DNA of 16,707 nt from positions 1 to 16,707 of the forward strand of contig PUNB01000204.1 of NCBI GenBank assembly GCA_003552565.1. Direction: 5' to 3'. This DNA is from Lentisphaerota bacterium. Its GTDB lineage: Bacteria; Verrucomicrobiota; Lentisphaeria; Oligosphaerales; PUNB01. The first letter of the stretch is position 1. The number at the start of each line of letters is the position of its first letter. The translations under genes were made by a program, and so were the position numbers. The notes beneath the pieces were generated by a model, which was not told the origin of the DNA, made no database searches, and saw nothing but the letters and a program-made list of their open reading frames with translations. Below, piece after piece: positions 7,824 through 15,092 of the stretch.

Positions 7824-8789
7824 TCAGTCCAGGCAGCGAGGACAGGAGCCGGCTTCCTGCATATGTTTGTAAAACTCCGAGAAATCAATCTGATAATCAA
7901 AATCATCCCTTTCCCGAAAACGCTGCCCGTGAATGTCCACATTATGCAGCAGTATCAACTCGGCCGTTATATTGGAAGCCTGCACCACCTTCATTCCCGA
8001 AGGCGCCCATACACCGCTGCCGCCCCAGAAATATGAACCGGCGCGCGGATGCGGACCGACGGCGTTCGCCGCCAGGCTCCAAACTTGATTGTAAGCCGCT
8101 TTGGAGGAGTTCATCAAATCCCAAAGATACCCATAGTAATGATCGGTCATGACATTCATCATTGGGTACTCCCTCACCGCTTCGGAGCGCCAGTGTGCCA
8201 TAGTGACAATAGCATCGACATTGTCACGCAGGGCATATTTTCGCGCAAGTTCCAAAAAGCATAAATCATAACAGACCATAAAACCGAAATTCCCCCACTT
8301 GGTTTTTATGGTCAAACGCCGGTCCGTCCCCTGACTGAAAAAACGTCTCTCCAGCGGCGGCAGGAATATCTTATCATAAATGAATTTTTCTTGGGTGTAA
8401 TCAACTCCGGGATGTAAAACAAAAGTTGAATTCATCATCTCCTTGTCACGACGACGAACATTGTTGTAAAAGACATATTCCAGTCCTTTGCCGTCATCCC
8501 GCAAGCTGTCGCGTATACGGTTGATGGTTTTTGCCACTCGGCTGTTTTCGCCTTCGTTAAGCTGATCCCAGACCTGGGAGTCCTTCGGGTCATCGGGATC
8601 ATCCCACAAGTAACCGGTAATGCAAAGTTCCGGAAAAATGACTATATTGACATCTCTTTGATGGGCGATATCGATCACCTGTTCCATGTTGGCCAGATTC
8701 TCCGGCACGCTGGGGTTCGGCTGCTGATTAACCAGCAGGATACTGGGAAATTCCCGATTGTCACTGAATGTCCGTTCAATTATACGCAT
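7824..8789 (-). CDS. Carbon-nitrogen hydrolase (nitrilase superfamily)
   Basis: A cytoplasmic amidase-type enzyme that cleaves a non-peptide carbon-nitrogen bond; the substrate is unknown. The 321 residues contain the full catalytic set: Glu54 in FPELCITGY (52-60), Lys140 in YDKIFLPP (138-145) and the nucleophile Cys173 in VCYDLCFLEL (172-181). The second family segments MAHWRSEAVREYP (197-209) and AANAVG (240-245) follow. No signal peptide, ammonia-channel or NAD synthetase domain is attached. The C-terminus ends in SCPRCLD, with a CxxC pair that is unusual for the family and could bind metal or be chance. The ATG start has only a weak ribosome binding site (GGATAAAG about 10-15 bases upstream). 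It is first in the minus-strand run before pgi and waaA. Candidates include an omega-amidase, a carbamoyl-putrescine or beta-ureidopropionase-like enzyme; I cannot choose among them. Confidence 0.88.
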   Translation of the reverse strand: MRIIERTFSDNREFPSILLVNQQPNPSVPENLANMEQVIDIAHQRDVNIVIFPELCITGYLWDDPDDPKDSQVWDQLNEGENSRVAKTINRIRDSLRDDGKGLEYVFYNNVRRRDKEMMNSTFVLHPGVDYTQEKFIYDKIFLPPLERRFFSQGTDRRLTIKTKWGNFGFMVCYDLCFLELARKYALRDNVDAIVTMAHWRSEAVREYPMMNVMTDHYYGYLWDLMNSSKAAYNQVWSLAANAVGPHPRAGSYFWGGSGVWAPSGMKVVQASNITAELILLHNVDIHGQRFRERDDFDYQIDFSEFYKHMQEAGSCPRCLD

Positions 8790-8831
8790 GTTTATTTACT
8801 TTATCCGCAATGGTGTTTGTATGAGACTTCG

Positions 8832-8862
8832 TGGTTTCAGGTTTCAGTGTTCAGGTGTCAGG
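8832..8862. repeat. TCAGG-type short repeat
   Basis: Words GGTTTCA, GGTTTCA, GTGTTCA and GGTGTCA follow one another, as in the runs at 4331-4350 and 13811-13830. It lies about 45-75 bases upstream of the carbon-nitrogen hydrolase start. Confidence 0.6.
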
Positions 8863-8881
8863 AAAAGTCTCTCCCTCAGGG

Positions 8882-8920
8882 TATCCGGCGCTTTGCGCCG
8901 GCGGCCGGGCTTGTATAGAC
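8882..8920. repeat. Hairpin repeat, copy A (partner at 15367-15405)
   Basis: CCGGCGC-TTT-GCGCCGG forms a perfect stem (8885-8901), followed by GGCCGGGCTT. A 39-base gap-free comparison with 15367-15405 gives 31 identities; the stem CCGGCG/CGCCGG is kept while the loop differs. This is a REP-like pattern. Confidence 0.7.
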
Positions 8921-8938
8921 TTGACATTTTTATGGATT

Positions 8939-9017
8939 AGGGCGAAAGATTAAGAGGAAAGATTAGGAAAAGACGGGTGCGCCCCTTAATCTTTTGCCCT
9001 GATCTTTCGCCTTAATC
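8939..9017. repeat. Mirrored short repeat forming a hairpin
   Basis: AGGGCGAAAGATTAAG (8939-8954) pairs with CTTAATCTTTTGCCCT (8985-9000) at 15 of 16 positions. The left side repeats the GAAAGATTA word twice (8944-8952 and 8957-8965) and the right side repeats its complement twice (CTTAATCTTTTG, then GATCTTTCGCCTTAATC at 9001-9017). It is thus a small pair of arrays in opposite orientation. Confidence 0.7.
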
Positions 9018-9271
9018 GGCCATGTAACACTCTCTAAGTTTCTCACTCGGGGTATCAGCCGCGTCGCCCCGGGGGCGATGCTTATGTACTGAATCCGCTT
9101 TGGAATCATCAGGTTTTCATAATAATGATAATTTACCTGCTTTACCAACATGGACAAGCCGGGAAGTCGGATTAGTTTACTATTTTCACAACTCTCTGTT
9201 GATAAGAACAATGATAAACTTTTCGCCAATTTTTTTGACGGATTCAGGTCTAATTTAAAGGATATTCAAAC

Positions 9272-10153
9272 ATGTCCGCAAACAAAACCAACCCTCACCT
9301 CTTTCGCTGCGGGCGGCACAGCTGGGACTTCCGTGAGCGTCCGGCAATTATGGGGATATTGAACGTCACCCCTGATTCATTTTCGGACGGCGGCCGTTTT
9401 GACCGGTTGGAAAGCGGTCTTCAGCAGGCCAGGCAAATGATTTCTGAAGGAGCTGATTTCATCGACATCGGCGGGGAATCAACCCGTCCCGGCGCGCCGG
9501 AAATAAAGGCGGCCATCGAAAAGCAAAGAGTACTGCCGATAATAAAAGCTCTGAAGAGCGAAAGCGACATCCCCATATCCATTGACACCCGGAAAGCCGA
9601 GGTGGCGGCGGCGGCCATCGAAGCAGGAGCCGATATTGTCAATGATGTCAGCGGCCTGCGTCATGACAAGTCTATGTGGAATACGCTCAGCCGGAGTGAG
9701 GCCGGAGTAATCATTATGCACATGCGGGGCACACCGATGAACATGCAGCAGTTAACTGATTACGACGATTTAATCGGGGAAATAAAAGCCTATTTCATGG
9801 AGTCGCTGGCGGCATCCGAGCAGCACGGAATTGACAAGGAAAGAATCATACTGGATCCGGGTATCGGTTTCAGCAAAACAGCGGAACACAACCTGGATAT
9901 CATCGCCCGCCTGCCGGAATTCTTCGAGCTGGGCCGCCCGCTGCTCTTGGGTCCTTCCCGCAAATCATTTATCGGCAGAATACTGCGGCGCGAAAAACCG
10001 GAGGAACGCATATGGGGAACTGCCGGGGCGGCCGCCGCCGCAGTACTTCGCGGCGCTGGCATTATAAGGGTTCATGATGTGGGAGCCATCCGGGACGCAA
10101 TTTTGGTGGCCGCCGCCGTGCGAGAGCGGATACATGGGGAAAACGGCGATTGA
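9272..10153 (+). CDS. folP: Dihydropteroate synthase
   Basis: Condenses p-aminobenzoate with dihydropterin pyrophosphate to give dihydropteroate, the step of folate synthesis blocked by sulfonamides. The 293 residues are slightly longer than the usual 270-285. Both family signatures are complete: MGILNVTPDSFSDGG (27-41) and DIGGESTRPGA (65-75). Further pterin and phosphate contacts are visible in SIDTRKAEVA (103-112), NDVSGLR (124-130), DPGIGFSK (195-202), GPSRKSFIG (227-235) and RVHDV (266-270). The ATG start has AAAGGAT 8 bases upstream. It is alone on the plus strand, divergent from the hydrolase operon and convergent with the Cys-cluster gene; no folC, folB, folK, ftsH or glmM neighbour is present. 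Confidence 0.97.
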   Translation: MSANKTNPHLFRCGRHSWDFRERPAIMGILNVTPDSFSDGGRFDRLESGLQQARQMISEGADFIDIGGESTRPGAPEIKAAIEKQRVLPIIKALKSESDIPISIDTRKAEVAAAAIEAGADIVNDVSGLRHDKSMWNTLSRSEAGVIIMHMRGTPMNMQQLTDYDDLIGEIKAYFMESLAASEQHGIDKERIILDPGIGFSKTAEHNLDIIARLPEFFELGRPLLLGPSRKSFIGRILRREKPEERIWGTAGAAAAAVLRGAGIIRVHDVGAIRDAILVAAAVRERIHGENGD

Positions 10154-10208
10154 ACCGCTTCCGACACGGGGTGTCAAGCGCGCCGGTTTCGACATTTCTC
10201 TAAATCCA

Positions 10209-10943
10209 TCAACTCCCGTTTTCCCCTCTGCACTTCTGCAGGTGATCGAAAATACCGCCGCGGGCATTCAAAAGATGACGTCTCAAGGCTCCCAGCAACG
10301 GCGCCAGGCGAGGATGGCCTTGCATCAATCGACGCATCAACCCCAAAGACAGGTTTATATGAGCAAGAGCACGCTTAGTAAAGGCAATGGAAGCGGCAGA
10401 GAACTCCTGCCCCTCCTCTCCCAAACCACAGGAAAGATTTCCCATTCCCCGCCCCAGGTGGAAGAGCACTTTCAGGCCGTCATGCCGCGCCTTTGGAGGC
10501 AGAACAGCCGCGTATAAGTTACACCATCCGTGAGAAACTCGACGCAACGATTCGAAACGCGGGTCCCGCTCGAAGAAAAGCTCTTCATCAAATTCAATTG
10601 AGCCGCCGTTCTCCGACAACCCCTCGACTGATTCATCCCCCTCCTCCATTTCTTCTTCCAGACCCGACATGTATTGCTGTTCCTCAAATGAATCATCCAA
10701 TCCCTCGAAAATATTGTCACTGCACTCCCATCGATGCTCGCATTCCTCACAATCGTACTCACAACCAAAGACATCATCCACCTCCGCCCCGAGAAAAGAT
10801 GAGATCAATTCATCCGCTCCCGGTAAATCGTTGAATCGCTCCAGCAGCTGAAAGTAACGCTGAGCATATTCATCGCTGGAACGCAGTTCCCTTTCCCAGT
10901 CAAATTCATTCCACTCTTCTGGTTGTTGTTTGTCACGGTTCAT
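10209..10943 (-). CDS. Acidic protein of unknown function with a Cys cluster
   Basis: I do not recognise a family. From the ATG the protein has 244 residues. The N-terminal part is strongly acidic and contains four closely spaced cysteines, C-x3-C-x2-C-x5-C at residues 61, 65, 68 and 74 with a histidine at 70, which could bind zinc or an iron-sulfur cluster. A Glu/Asp-rich stretch follows (about 80-127). The C-terminal 110 residues are less charged, probably helical, and end basic. No signal peptide or membrane segment is seen. The gene directly follows the metallophosphoesterase gene. An in-frame GTG at 10952 overlaps that gene's TGA (GTGA) and would add three residues, but a GAGG site is 11 bases before the ATG and only 2 before the GTG, so I prefer the ATG. 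Either way the two are probably translationally coupled. The 55-base gap to the folP stop shows no obvious terminator. Confidence 0.75.
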   Translation of the reverse strand: MNRDKQQPEEWNEFDWERELRSSDEYAQRYFQLLERFNDLPGADELISSFLGAEVDDVFGCEYDCEECEHRWECSDNIFEGLDDSFEEQQYMSGLEEEMEEGDESVEGLSENGGSIEFDEELFFERDPRFESLRRVSHGWCNLYAAVLPPKARHDGLKVLFHLGRGMGNLSCGLGEEGQEFSAASIAFTKRALAHINLSLGLMRRLMQGHPRLAPLLGALRRHLLNARGGIFDHLQKCRGENGS

Positions 10944-10948
10944 AAAAA

Positions 10949-11914
10949 TCACCGCCTCATTCGCCGCATTGTTCTTATTAGGTTCATTAATTCGCGCGGG
11001 TCAAACACTCCTTCAATAGAACGGTAAGAATCAGAGCTGGAATCGAAAGACATGACTCTGCCGGACATTTTCTGAATCTCTCCATTCACAAGCAGGATTT
11101 GCACTGCCCCCAGATGCTGCATATTGTCAGGCCTGACATAATGAACGTGGCCGCCTGTTTGAGCCACCAGGGCGTTATTGACTTTGCGAGCGGGATTTAC
11201 ATGTGTATGAGTGTGGCCGCCGATAATCACATCGATTTCGTCGAATTTTTCCGCCAGTTTCTTGTCCTGGCTATAACCCAGGTGCGTCAACAGGACAAAG
11301 ATATCTTTTTCCGCCGCTTTGTCGAGATATTTTTCAACGGTTCCCGCGGCGTTTGAAGTACGCACACCGTCAGCTCCGCCGGTGGTCAAACCGAGAACAA
11401 AAAGAGTGTGTCCGCAATCAGTATCCAAAACAATGTACGGCTCAGGCTGGTCAAATTTCTCGGTTGAGACCTCGACATTCGCTCCGAGCAAGGGAAAACG
11501 GGCCAGGCACAGGCTTTCGCGAGTAAGGGGGCCATGATAATCCAATTCATGATTTCCCAGAACCGCCGCGTCATAAGCGAGTTCATTCATGGTTTCAATC
11601 ATAAACCGGCTGCGCCGTTCATAAAAATCAAGACTGTCCTCCGGCCATCGACGGCGATGGCGCGTGAACATATCGCCGGCATCAAGCAGGTAAACATTGT
11701 CATACTGCCGCCGATACCTCTCCACCTGCTTTTCGAACGCCTGCCGATGGTTGAAATTAAAATGCAGATCATTGGTATGCAGAAGGACAATCTCTGTTAT
11801 ACCTTCATCTCTTTCTTCTCCAGCAACGCAGAAAGAGCAGAAAATAAAGATGCCCAAACTGAAAAAGAACAGCAGGAAAAGTCTGGCGGCGGATGTAGTT
11901 CTTAAACTAGGCAT
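10949..11914 (-). CDS. Secreted metallophosphoesterase of the 5'-nucleotidase family
   Basis: Probably hydrolyses nucleotides or other phosphate esters outside the cytoplasm. The 321 residues begin with a signal peptide (RTTSAAR then a hydrophobic core at about 11-31); a cysteine pair in its C-region leaves a lipoprotein possible, but no good lipobox is seen. The two-metal site motifs are complete: HTNDLH (46-51, Asp49 and His51), DAGDMF (78-83, Asp78), GNHELDY (120-126, Asn121 and His122), LTHLG (209-213, His211) and GGHTHTH (232-238, His234 and His236). The C-terminal substrate-binding domain of full 5'-nucleotidases (UshA type, about 550 residues) is absent, so this is the catalytic domain alone. 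The ATG start has AGGTG 5 bases upstream. Its stop codon overlaps or abuts the start of the downstream Cys-cluster gene. Confidence 0.88.
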   Translation of the reverse strand: MPSLRTTSAARLFLLFFFSLGIFIFCSFCVAGEERDEGITEIVLLHTNDLHFNFNHRQAFEKQVERYRRQYDNVYLLDAGDMFTRHRRRWPEDSLDFYERRSRFMIETMNELAYDAAVLGNHELDYHGPLTRESLCLARFPLLGANVEVSTEKFDQPEPYIVLDTDCGHTLFVLGLTTGGADGVRTSNAAGTVEKYLDKAAEKDIFVLLTHLGYSQDKKLAEKFDEIDVIIGGHTHTHVNPARKVNNALVAQTGGHVHYVRPDNMQHLGAVQILLVNGEIQKMSGRVMSFDSSSDSYRSIEGVFDPRELMNLIRTMRRMRR

Positions 11915-12059
11915 GACTGCACCTGAAAAAAGGGAAAGATATTTTTAGTGCTTACTCTGCCGGGGGAGGCAAACCTGGGAAAATGGTGTTTTATACAACT
12001 TATGATGCCCGCGTGCGGGTTACAGTAATTTTTTTGACTAGCGACTAGCGAGAGCCTCA

Positions 12060-12152
12060 GCGAAAAGGGGTTGAGGTCTAATTTTGTGCTCACCTTGTCT
12101 CGCACCTTGTCTCGCACTTAGTCCAAAAAATGAGGAATCGAAAGAAAATCAG
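12060..12152. repeat. 93-bp dispersed direct repeat, copy A (partner at 16607-16699)
   Basis: Compared without gaps to 16607-16699, only two of 93 positions differ. Inside it is a 12-bp unit, CACCTTGTCTCG, repeated twice and followed by CACTTAGTCC. It starts 146 bases upstream of the metallophosphoesterase start codon. No coding function is evident. Confidence 0.9.
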
Positions 12153-12230
12153 GGTTTACGAATATGTGCGGGTGCGATAACGATATCCACTTACTCTTAC
12201 ACCTGCTCGTACAAGCCAATCTCTGGGATT

Positions 12231-12300
12231 CTCCACACTTCGTCCCCCACACTTCGTCCCCCACACTTCGTCCCCCACACTTCGTCCCCCACACTTCGTC
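12231..12300. repeat. Tandem array of five 14-bp units (CCCCACACTTCGTC)
   Basis: Five head-to-tail 14-base units occupy exactly 70 bases; units 2-5 are identical and the first differs only in its second base. The reverse complement of the unit, GACGAAGTGTGGGG, shares the core GAC[G/T]AAGTGTG with the array at 12335-12446, which runs the other way. A variable number of units between strains is expected for such an array. Confidence 0.95.
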
Positions 12301-12334
12301 CCCGTATTTTCGTGTTACCATACGATGAGGCGGC

Positions 12335-12446
12335 CAAGACTAAGTGTGCAAGACTAAGTGTGCAAGACTAAGTGTGCAAGACTAAGTGTGCAAGACTAAG
12401 AGTATCCGACTAAGTGTGCAAGACTATGAGTATCGGACTAAGTGTT
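12335..12446. repeat. Tandem array of eight 14-bp units (CAAGACTAAGTGTG)
   Basis: Eight 14-base units span 112 bases without gaps. The first four are identical; units 5 to 8 differ at several places (AGTA, TCC, TATG, TCGG and final T variants) and degrade toward icd. The array ends 40 bases beyond the icd stop codon. It is separated by 34 bases from the opposed array 12231-12300. Confidence 0.95.
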
Positions 12447-12486
12447 ATCCCCCCTCACGGCATCTATCTGCAGACCGTACCCCGCC

Positions 12487-13719
12487 TTAATCCATACCTT
12501 TGACAATGGCCTCACCGAACTCGGAACATTTAAGCGTTTCCGCCTGCTCCATAAGCCTGGCGAAATCGTAAGTCACATGCCCATGGCTGATGGCCTTTTC
12601 CAAGCCCCGAGCGATCAGGTCGGCCGCTTCATCCCAGCCCAGATAACGCAGCATCAACTGACCGGAAAGGATCACACTGCCTGGATTCACCTTGTCCTGA
12701 CCGGCGTATTTGGGGGCGGTGCCGTGCGTGGCTTCGAATACCGCGTGGCCGGTGGTGTAATTGACATTGCCCCCGGGGGCGATACCGATACCGCCGACAC
12801 AGGCGGCTAGCGCATCGGAAACATAGTCACCGTTCAGATTGAGGGTGGCGATCACGTCATACTCTGCCGGCCGCGTCAATATCTGCTGCAGAAAAGCATC
12901 GGCTATGACATCTTTAACCACAATTTCACGGCCGGTACGGGGATTTTTAAAAACACACCATGGGCCGCCGTCCAGCTCCGTGGCTCCGAATTCATTTTTC
13001 GCCACTTCATACCCCCAGTCCCGAAAGGCTCCCTCGGTGAACTTCATTATATTGCCTTTATGCACTAAGGTAACCGATTTACGGTCATGGTAGACTGCGT
13101 AGTCGATTGCCGCTCGCACCAGTCTGCCGGTTCCCTCCCGGGAAACAGGCTTTACTCCGAAACCGGAGGTTTCAGGAAACCGGACTTTGCCGTACGATTC
13201 TGAGAAGTTATCCTTCAACATACTCCGAAACCGCTCGCACTCATCGGTTCCCTGTTTAAATTCAATTCCGGCATAAATATCCTCCGTGTTCTCACGGAAA
13301 ATAACCATATCCACGTCCTCAGGACGTTTCACCGGTGAAGGAACTCCCTGGTAATAACGCACTGGACGCAAACAAACATAAAGATCAAGCATCTGCCGCA
13401 AGGCGACATTCAGTGAGCGTATACCACCGCCCACCGGTGTGGTCAACGGCCCTTTGATACCCACTAAATACTCGCGAAAAGCATCAATCGTTGCCTGCGG
13501 CAGCCACTCTCCACTTTCTTCATAGGACTTTTCACCAGCCGCTACCTGCTTCCATGCAATCGCCCGACTGCCGCCATAAGCCTTCTCCACCGCCGCGTCA
13601 AAGACCCGTTCAGAGGCGGCCCAGATGTCCGGACCGATACCGTCACCTTCAATATAGGGAATCACCGGATTATTTCCTACCTGCAATCCCGACTCGGTCA
13701 TCCTGATTTTATCAGCCAT
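12487..13719 (-). CDS. icd: NADP-dependent isocitrate dehydrogenase, E. coli-like type
   Basis: Oxidatively decarboxylates isocitrate to 2-oxoglutarate in the TCA cycle, giving NADPH and the carbon skeleton for glutamate. The 410 residues compare with 416 in E. coli Icd, which it resembles over the whole length. Visible features are GDGIGPDI (25-32), GGGIRSLNVALRQ (97-109; Ser102 matches the Ser113 phosphorylated by AceK in E. coli), ENTEDIYAG (143-151, Tyr149), VHKGNIMKFTEG (219-230, Lys221), NLNGDYVSD (294-302, Asp298 and Asp302), HGTAPKYAGQDKVNP (332-346; Lys337-Tyr338 are the NADP-selecting pair) and VTYDFARL (382-389, Tyr384 and Arg388). The ATG start has AAGGTG 5 bases upstream. A 70-bp dispersed repeat begins 22 bases upstream of the start codon, so part of the promoter or leader may lie in a repeat. 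Confidence 0.97.
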   Translation of the reverse strand: MADKIRMTESGLQVGNNPVIPYIEGDGIGPDIWAASERVFDAAVEKAYGGSRAIAWKQVAAGEKSYEESGEWLPQATIDAFREYLVGIKGPLTTPVGGGIRSLNVALRQMLDLYVCLRPVRYYQGVPSPVKRPEDVDMVIFRENTEDIYAGIEFKQGTDECERFRSMLKDNFSESYGKVRFPETSGFGVKPVSREGTGRLVRAAIDYAVYHDRKSVTLVHKGNIMKFTEGAFRDWGYEVAKNEFGATELDGGPWCVFKNPRTGREIVVKDVIADAFLQQILTRPAEYDVIATLNLNGDYVSDALAACVGGIGIAPGGNVNYTTGHAVFEATHGTAPKYAGQDKVNPGSVILSGQLMLRYLGWDEAADLIARGLEKAISHGHVTYDFARLMEQAETLKCSEFGEAIVKGMD

Positions 13720-13740
13720 AATAGCACCTTTTATTATAAA

Positions 13741-13810
13741 TTTGGTTCTTTCTCAAAACAAATGGTTTGTTAATAGTTTTTCCTTAGATTTTGTGGGTAA
13801 CAGCTTGGTT
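13741..13810. repeat. 70-bp dispersed block, copy B, just upstream of icd
   Basis: Partner of 4261-4330 (60 of 70 identical, same orientation). It occupies positions about 22 to 91 upstream of the icd ATG. As in copy A it is followed by a TCAGG-type repeat (13811-13830) and, further on, by a part of the hairpin element. Confidence 0.8.
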
Positions 13811-13830
13811 TAAGGTGTCAGGTTTCAGCT
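13811..13830. repeat. TCAGG-type short repeat
   Basis: TAAGGTGTCAGGTTTCAGCT carries the same GGTGTCA and GGTTTCA words as the run at 4331-4350, in the reverse order. It directly follows the 70-bp block, as it does downstream of glnE. Confidence 0.6.
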
Positions 13831-13834
13831 GAAA

Positions 13835-13882
13835 ACCTTGGCCCGAACCTTGTCCCGAACCTTGGCCCGAACCTTAGCCTTA
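13835..13882. repeat. Tandem array of four 12-bp units (ACCTTGGCCCGA)
   Basis: Units ACCTTGGCCCGA, ACCTTGTCCCGA, ACCTTGGCCCGA and ACCTTAGCCTTA follow without gaps. The 12-bp period and the ACCTTGTC core match the unit inside the 93-bp repeat (CACCTTGTCTCG), although the two loci are otherwise different. Confidence 0.9.
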
Positions 13883-13921
13883 ATCCGCCTCGGGCGGATC
13901 GCGCACTGACCGATAAAGATA

Positions 13922-13981
13922 GTGGTTTAAGCGTAACCAAGTAAGTGTGAGACGAAGTATGGGGTTAAGAGGATGCTGAAA
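13922..13981. repeat. Half copy of the long hairpin element
   Basis: It matches the left half of 4590-4751: the arm GTGGTTTAAGCGTAACCAAG, then AAGTGTGAGAC and GGGGTTAAGAGGATGCTGAA. The right half with the complementary arm is missing. At 13951-13964 it reads GACGAAGTATGGGG, one base from the reverse complement of the 14-bp unit at 12231-12300. It lies 36 bases beyond the asd stop codon. Confidence 0.85.
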
Positions 13982-14017
13982 ATCATCCTACGAGCTGCGA
14001 CCTATTCTTAAAACTGC

Positions 14018-15031
14018 TCACCCCTCCCCCCGAATAATCAGTTCCGCCAACTGAACGGCGTTGAGAGCGGCTCCTTTGAGCAGCTGGTCGCCGCAAGCGA
14101 ACAGAGCCAGACCTCGCTCACTGCTTATGTCATCCCTCACCCTGCCTACCAGGACTTCGTCCCGGCAGGTCGCGTCGATGGGCATCGGATAATAATTAGC
14201 CTCGGCATCTTCAACCAGCCTTACCCCCGGCGCCTTTTCCAAAGCTCGGCGCGCCTCCGTTACGGAAACTTTCCGCTCCTGCTCAATGACAATCGCTTCA
14301 GCGTGCGCCCGCAACACCGGCACCCGCACGGTGGTCGGCGCCACCAGCAAATCAGGTGTGTGCAGCATCTTGCGGGTTTCATGCACCATCTTCATCTCTT
14401 CCTCGCAATAGCCGTTGTCGGTTATGGCGCTGTCATGGCTGAATAAATTAAAAGCGATCTGGTGCGGCAGTGCCGATTTTTCCGGCTCTTCCCCGGCCAG
14501 GATCTGACCCGTCTGACGCCACAATTCATCCATCGCCTGGGCACCGGCGCCGCTGGCGCTCTGATAAGTACTGACGACAATCCTCTTAACCGGCGACAAA
14601 TCATGCAGCGGCTTCAAAGCCACCAACATAATAATCGTGGTGCAGTTGGGGTTGGCGATAATCCCCTGGTGCTGCCGGATGTCCTCCGGATTCACCTCCG
14701 GCACCACCAGCGGCACCGTCGGATCCATACGAAAAGCACTGGAATTATCCACCACCACGGCACCGGCTTCCACCGCCCGAGGAGCAAACTCCCGGGAAAG
14801 CCCGCCACCGGCGCTGAATAAAGCAATATCAACACCCTTGAAAGAATCCCCGGTTAATTCTTCAACCTTGACTTTCTGATCTCTGAAAACAACTTCCTTT
14901 CCAGCTGAACGGGAAGAAGCCAGAGCCTTCAGTTCTCCAACGGGAAAACCGCGCTGCTGCAGGCAACGCAGGATTTCCTGCCCCACGGCACCAGTTACTC
15001 CGGCAACCGCCACTGTGTATTGTCCGCTCAT
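14018..15031 (-). CDS. asd: Aspartate-semialdehyde dehydrogenase
   Basis: Reduces aspartyl phosphate to aspartate semialdehyde with NADPH, the branch point to lysine, diaminopimelate, threonine and methionine. The 337 residues match the shorter Gram-positive-like class of the enzyme. Seen in order are the nucleotide-binding loop GVTGAVG (11-17), SAGGGLSREFAP (73-84), VVDNSSAFR (93-101), the active-site NPNCTT with Cys130 (127-132), STYQSASGAG (154-163) and RVPVLRAHAEAI (236-247), whose arginine and His243 would bind substrate and act as the base. The ATG start has AGAGG followed by a 6-base spacer. leuB lies upstream on the same strand, 406 bases away, with repeats between; leuB-asd neighbourhoods are common in bacteria. 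Confidence 0.96.
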   Translation of the reverse strand: MSGQYTVAVAGVTGAVGQEILRCLQQRGFPVGELKALASSRSAGKEVVFRDQKVKVEELTGDSFKGVDIALFSAGGGLSREFAPRAVEAGAVVVDNSSAFRMDPTVPLVVPEVNPEDIRQHQGIIANPNCTTIIMLVALKPLHDLSPVKRIVVSTYQSASGAGAQAMDELWRQTGQILAGEEPEKSALPHQIAFNLFSHDSAITDNGYCEEEMKMVHETRKMLHTPDLLVAPTTVRVPVLRAHAEAIVIEQERKVSVTEARRALEKAPGVRLVEDAEANYYPMPIDATCRDEVLVGRVRDDISSERGLALFACGDQLLKGAALNAVQLAELIIRGEG

Positions 15032-15092
15032 ATATTGCCTCTGTTAAGTTTGTCTTACGAATTACGCATTATAGATTACGCATTATGTTCAT

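Larger units (their letters stand above)
8790..9271. other. Divergent gap between the hydrolase gene and folP
   Basis: No credible gene; the 88-residue minus-strand frame inside it overlaps the repeats and resembles nothing known to me. The left part holds a TCAGG-type repeat (8832-8862), a short hairpin repeat (8882-8920) and a mirrored short repeat (8939-9017). At about 9052-9091 a third, degenerate relative of the 8882 hairpin repeat may be present. From about 9092 to 9256 I see only AT-rich sequence that presumably contains the folP promoter, but no clear -35/-10 pair. Confidence 0.65.
11915..12486. other. 572-base gap with repeats and two opposed tandem arrays
   Basis: No gene is credible here. 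From left to right the gap holds the region upstream of the metallophosphoesterase, a GACTAGCGACTAGCGAGA word repeat (about 12037-12054), a 93-bp direct repeat (12060-12152), a TACTCTTACACCTGCTCGTAC run (about 12191-12212), and two 14-bp arrays in opposite orientation (12231-12300 and 12335-12446). The short frames that span the arrays are merely periodic translations of the repeats. Confidence 0.7.

Noticed and set aside
8963..9229. 88-codon minus-strand frame between the hydrolase gene and folP
   Set aside because: It covers the mirrored repeat and AT-rich promoter region, has no recognisable motif, and would end inside repeated DNA.
12231..12446. Possible CRISPR array
   Set aside because: Units are 14 bases, directly adjacent and without spacers, and no cas gene is nearby.
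13733..13761. TTGTTT-17 bases-TATAAT promoter match on the minus strand before icd
   Set aside because: The predicted transcript would start inside or after the ribosome binding site AAGGTG, leaving a leader too short to be useful, so the match is probably chance in AT-rich DNA.
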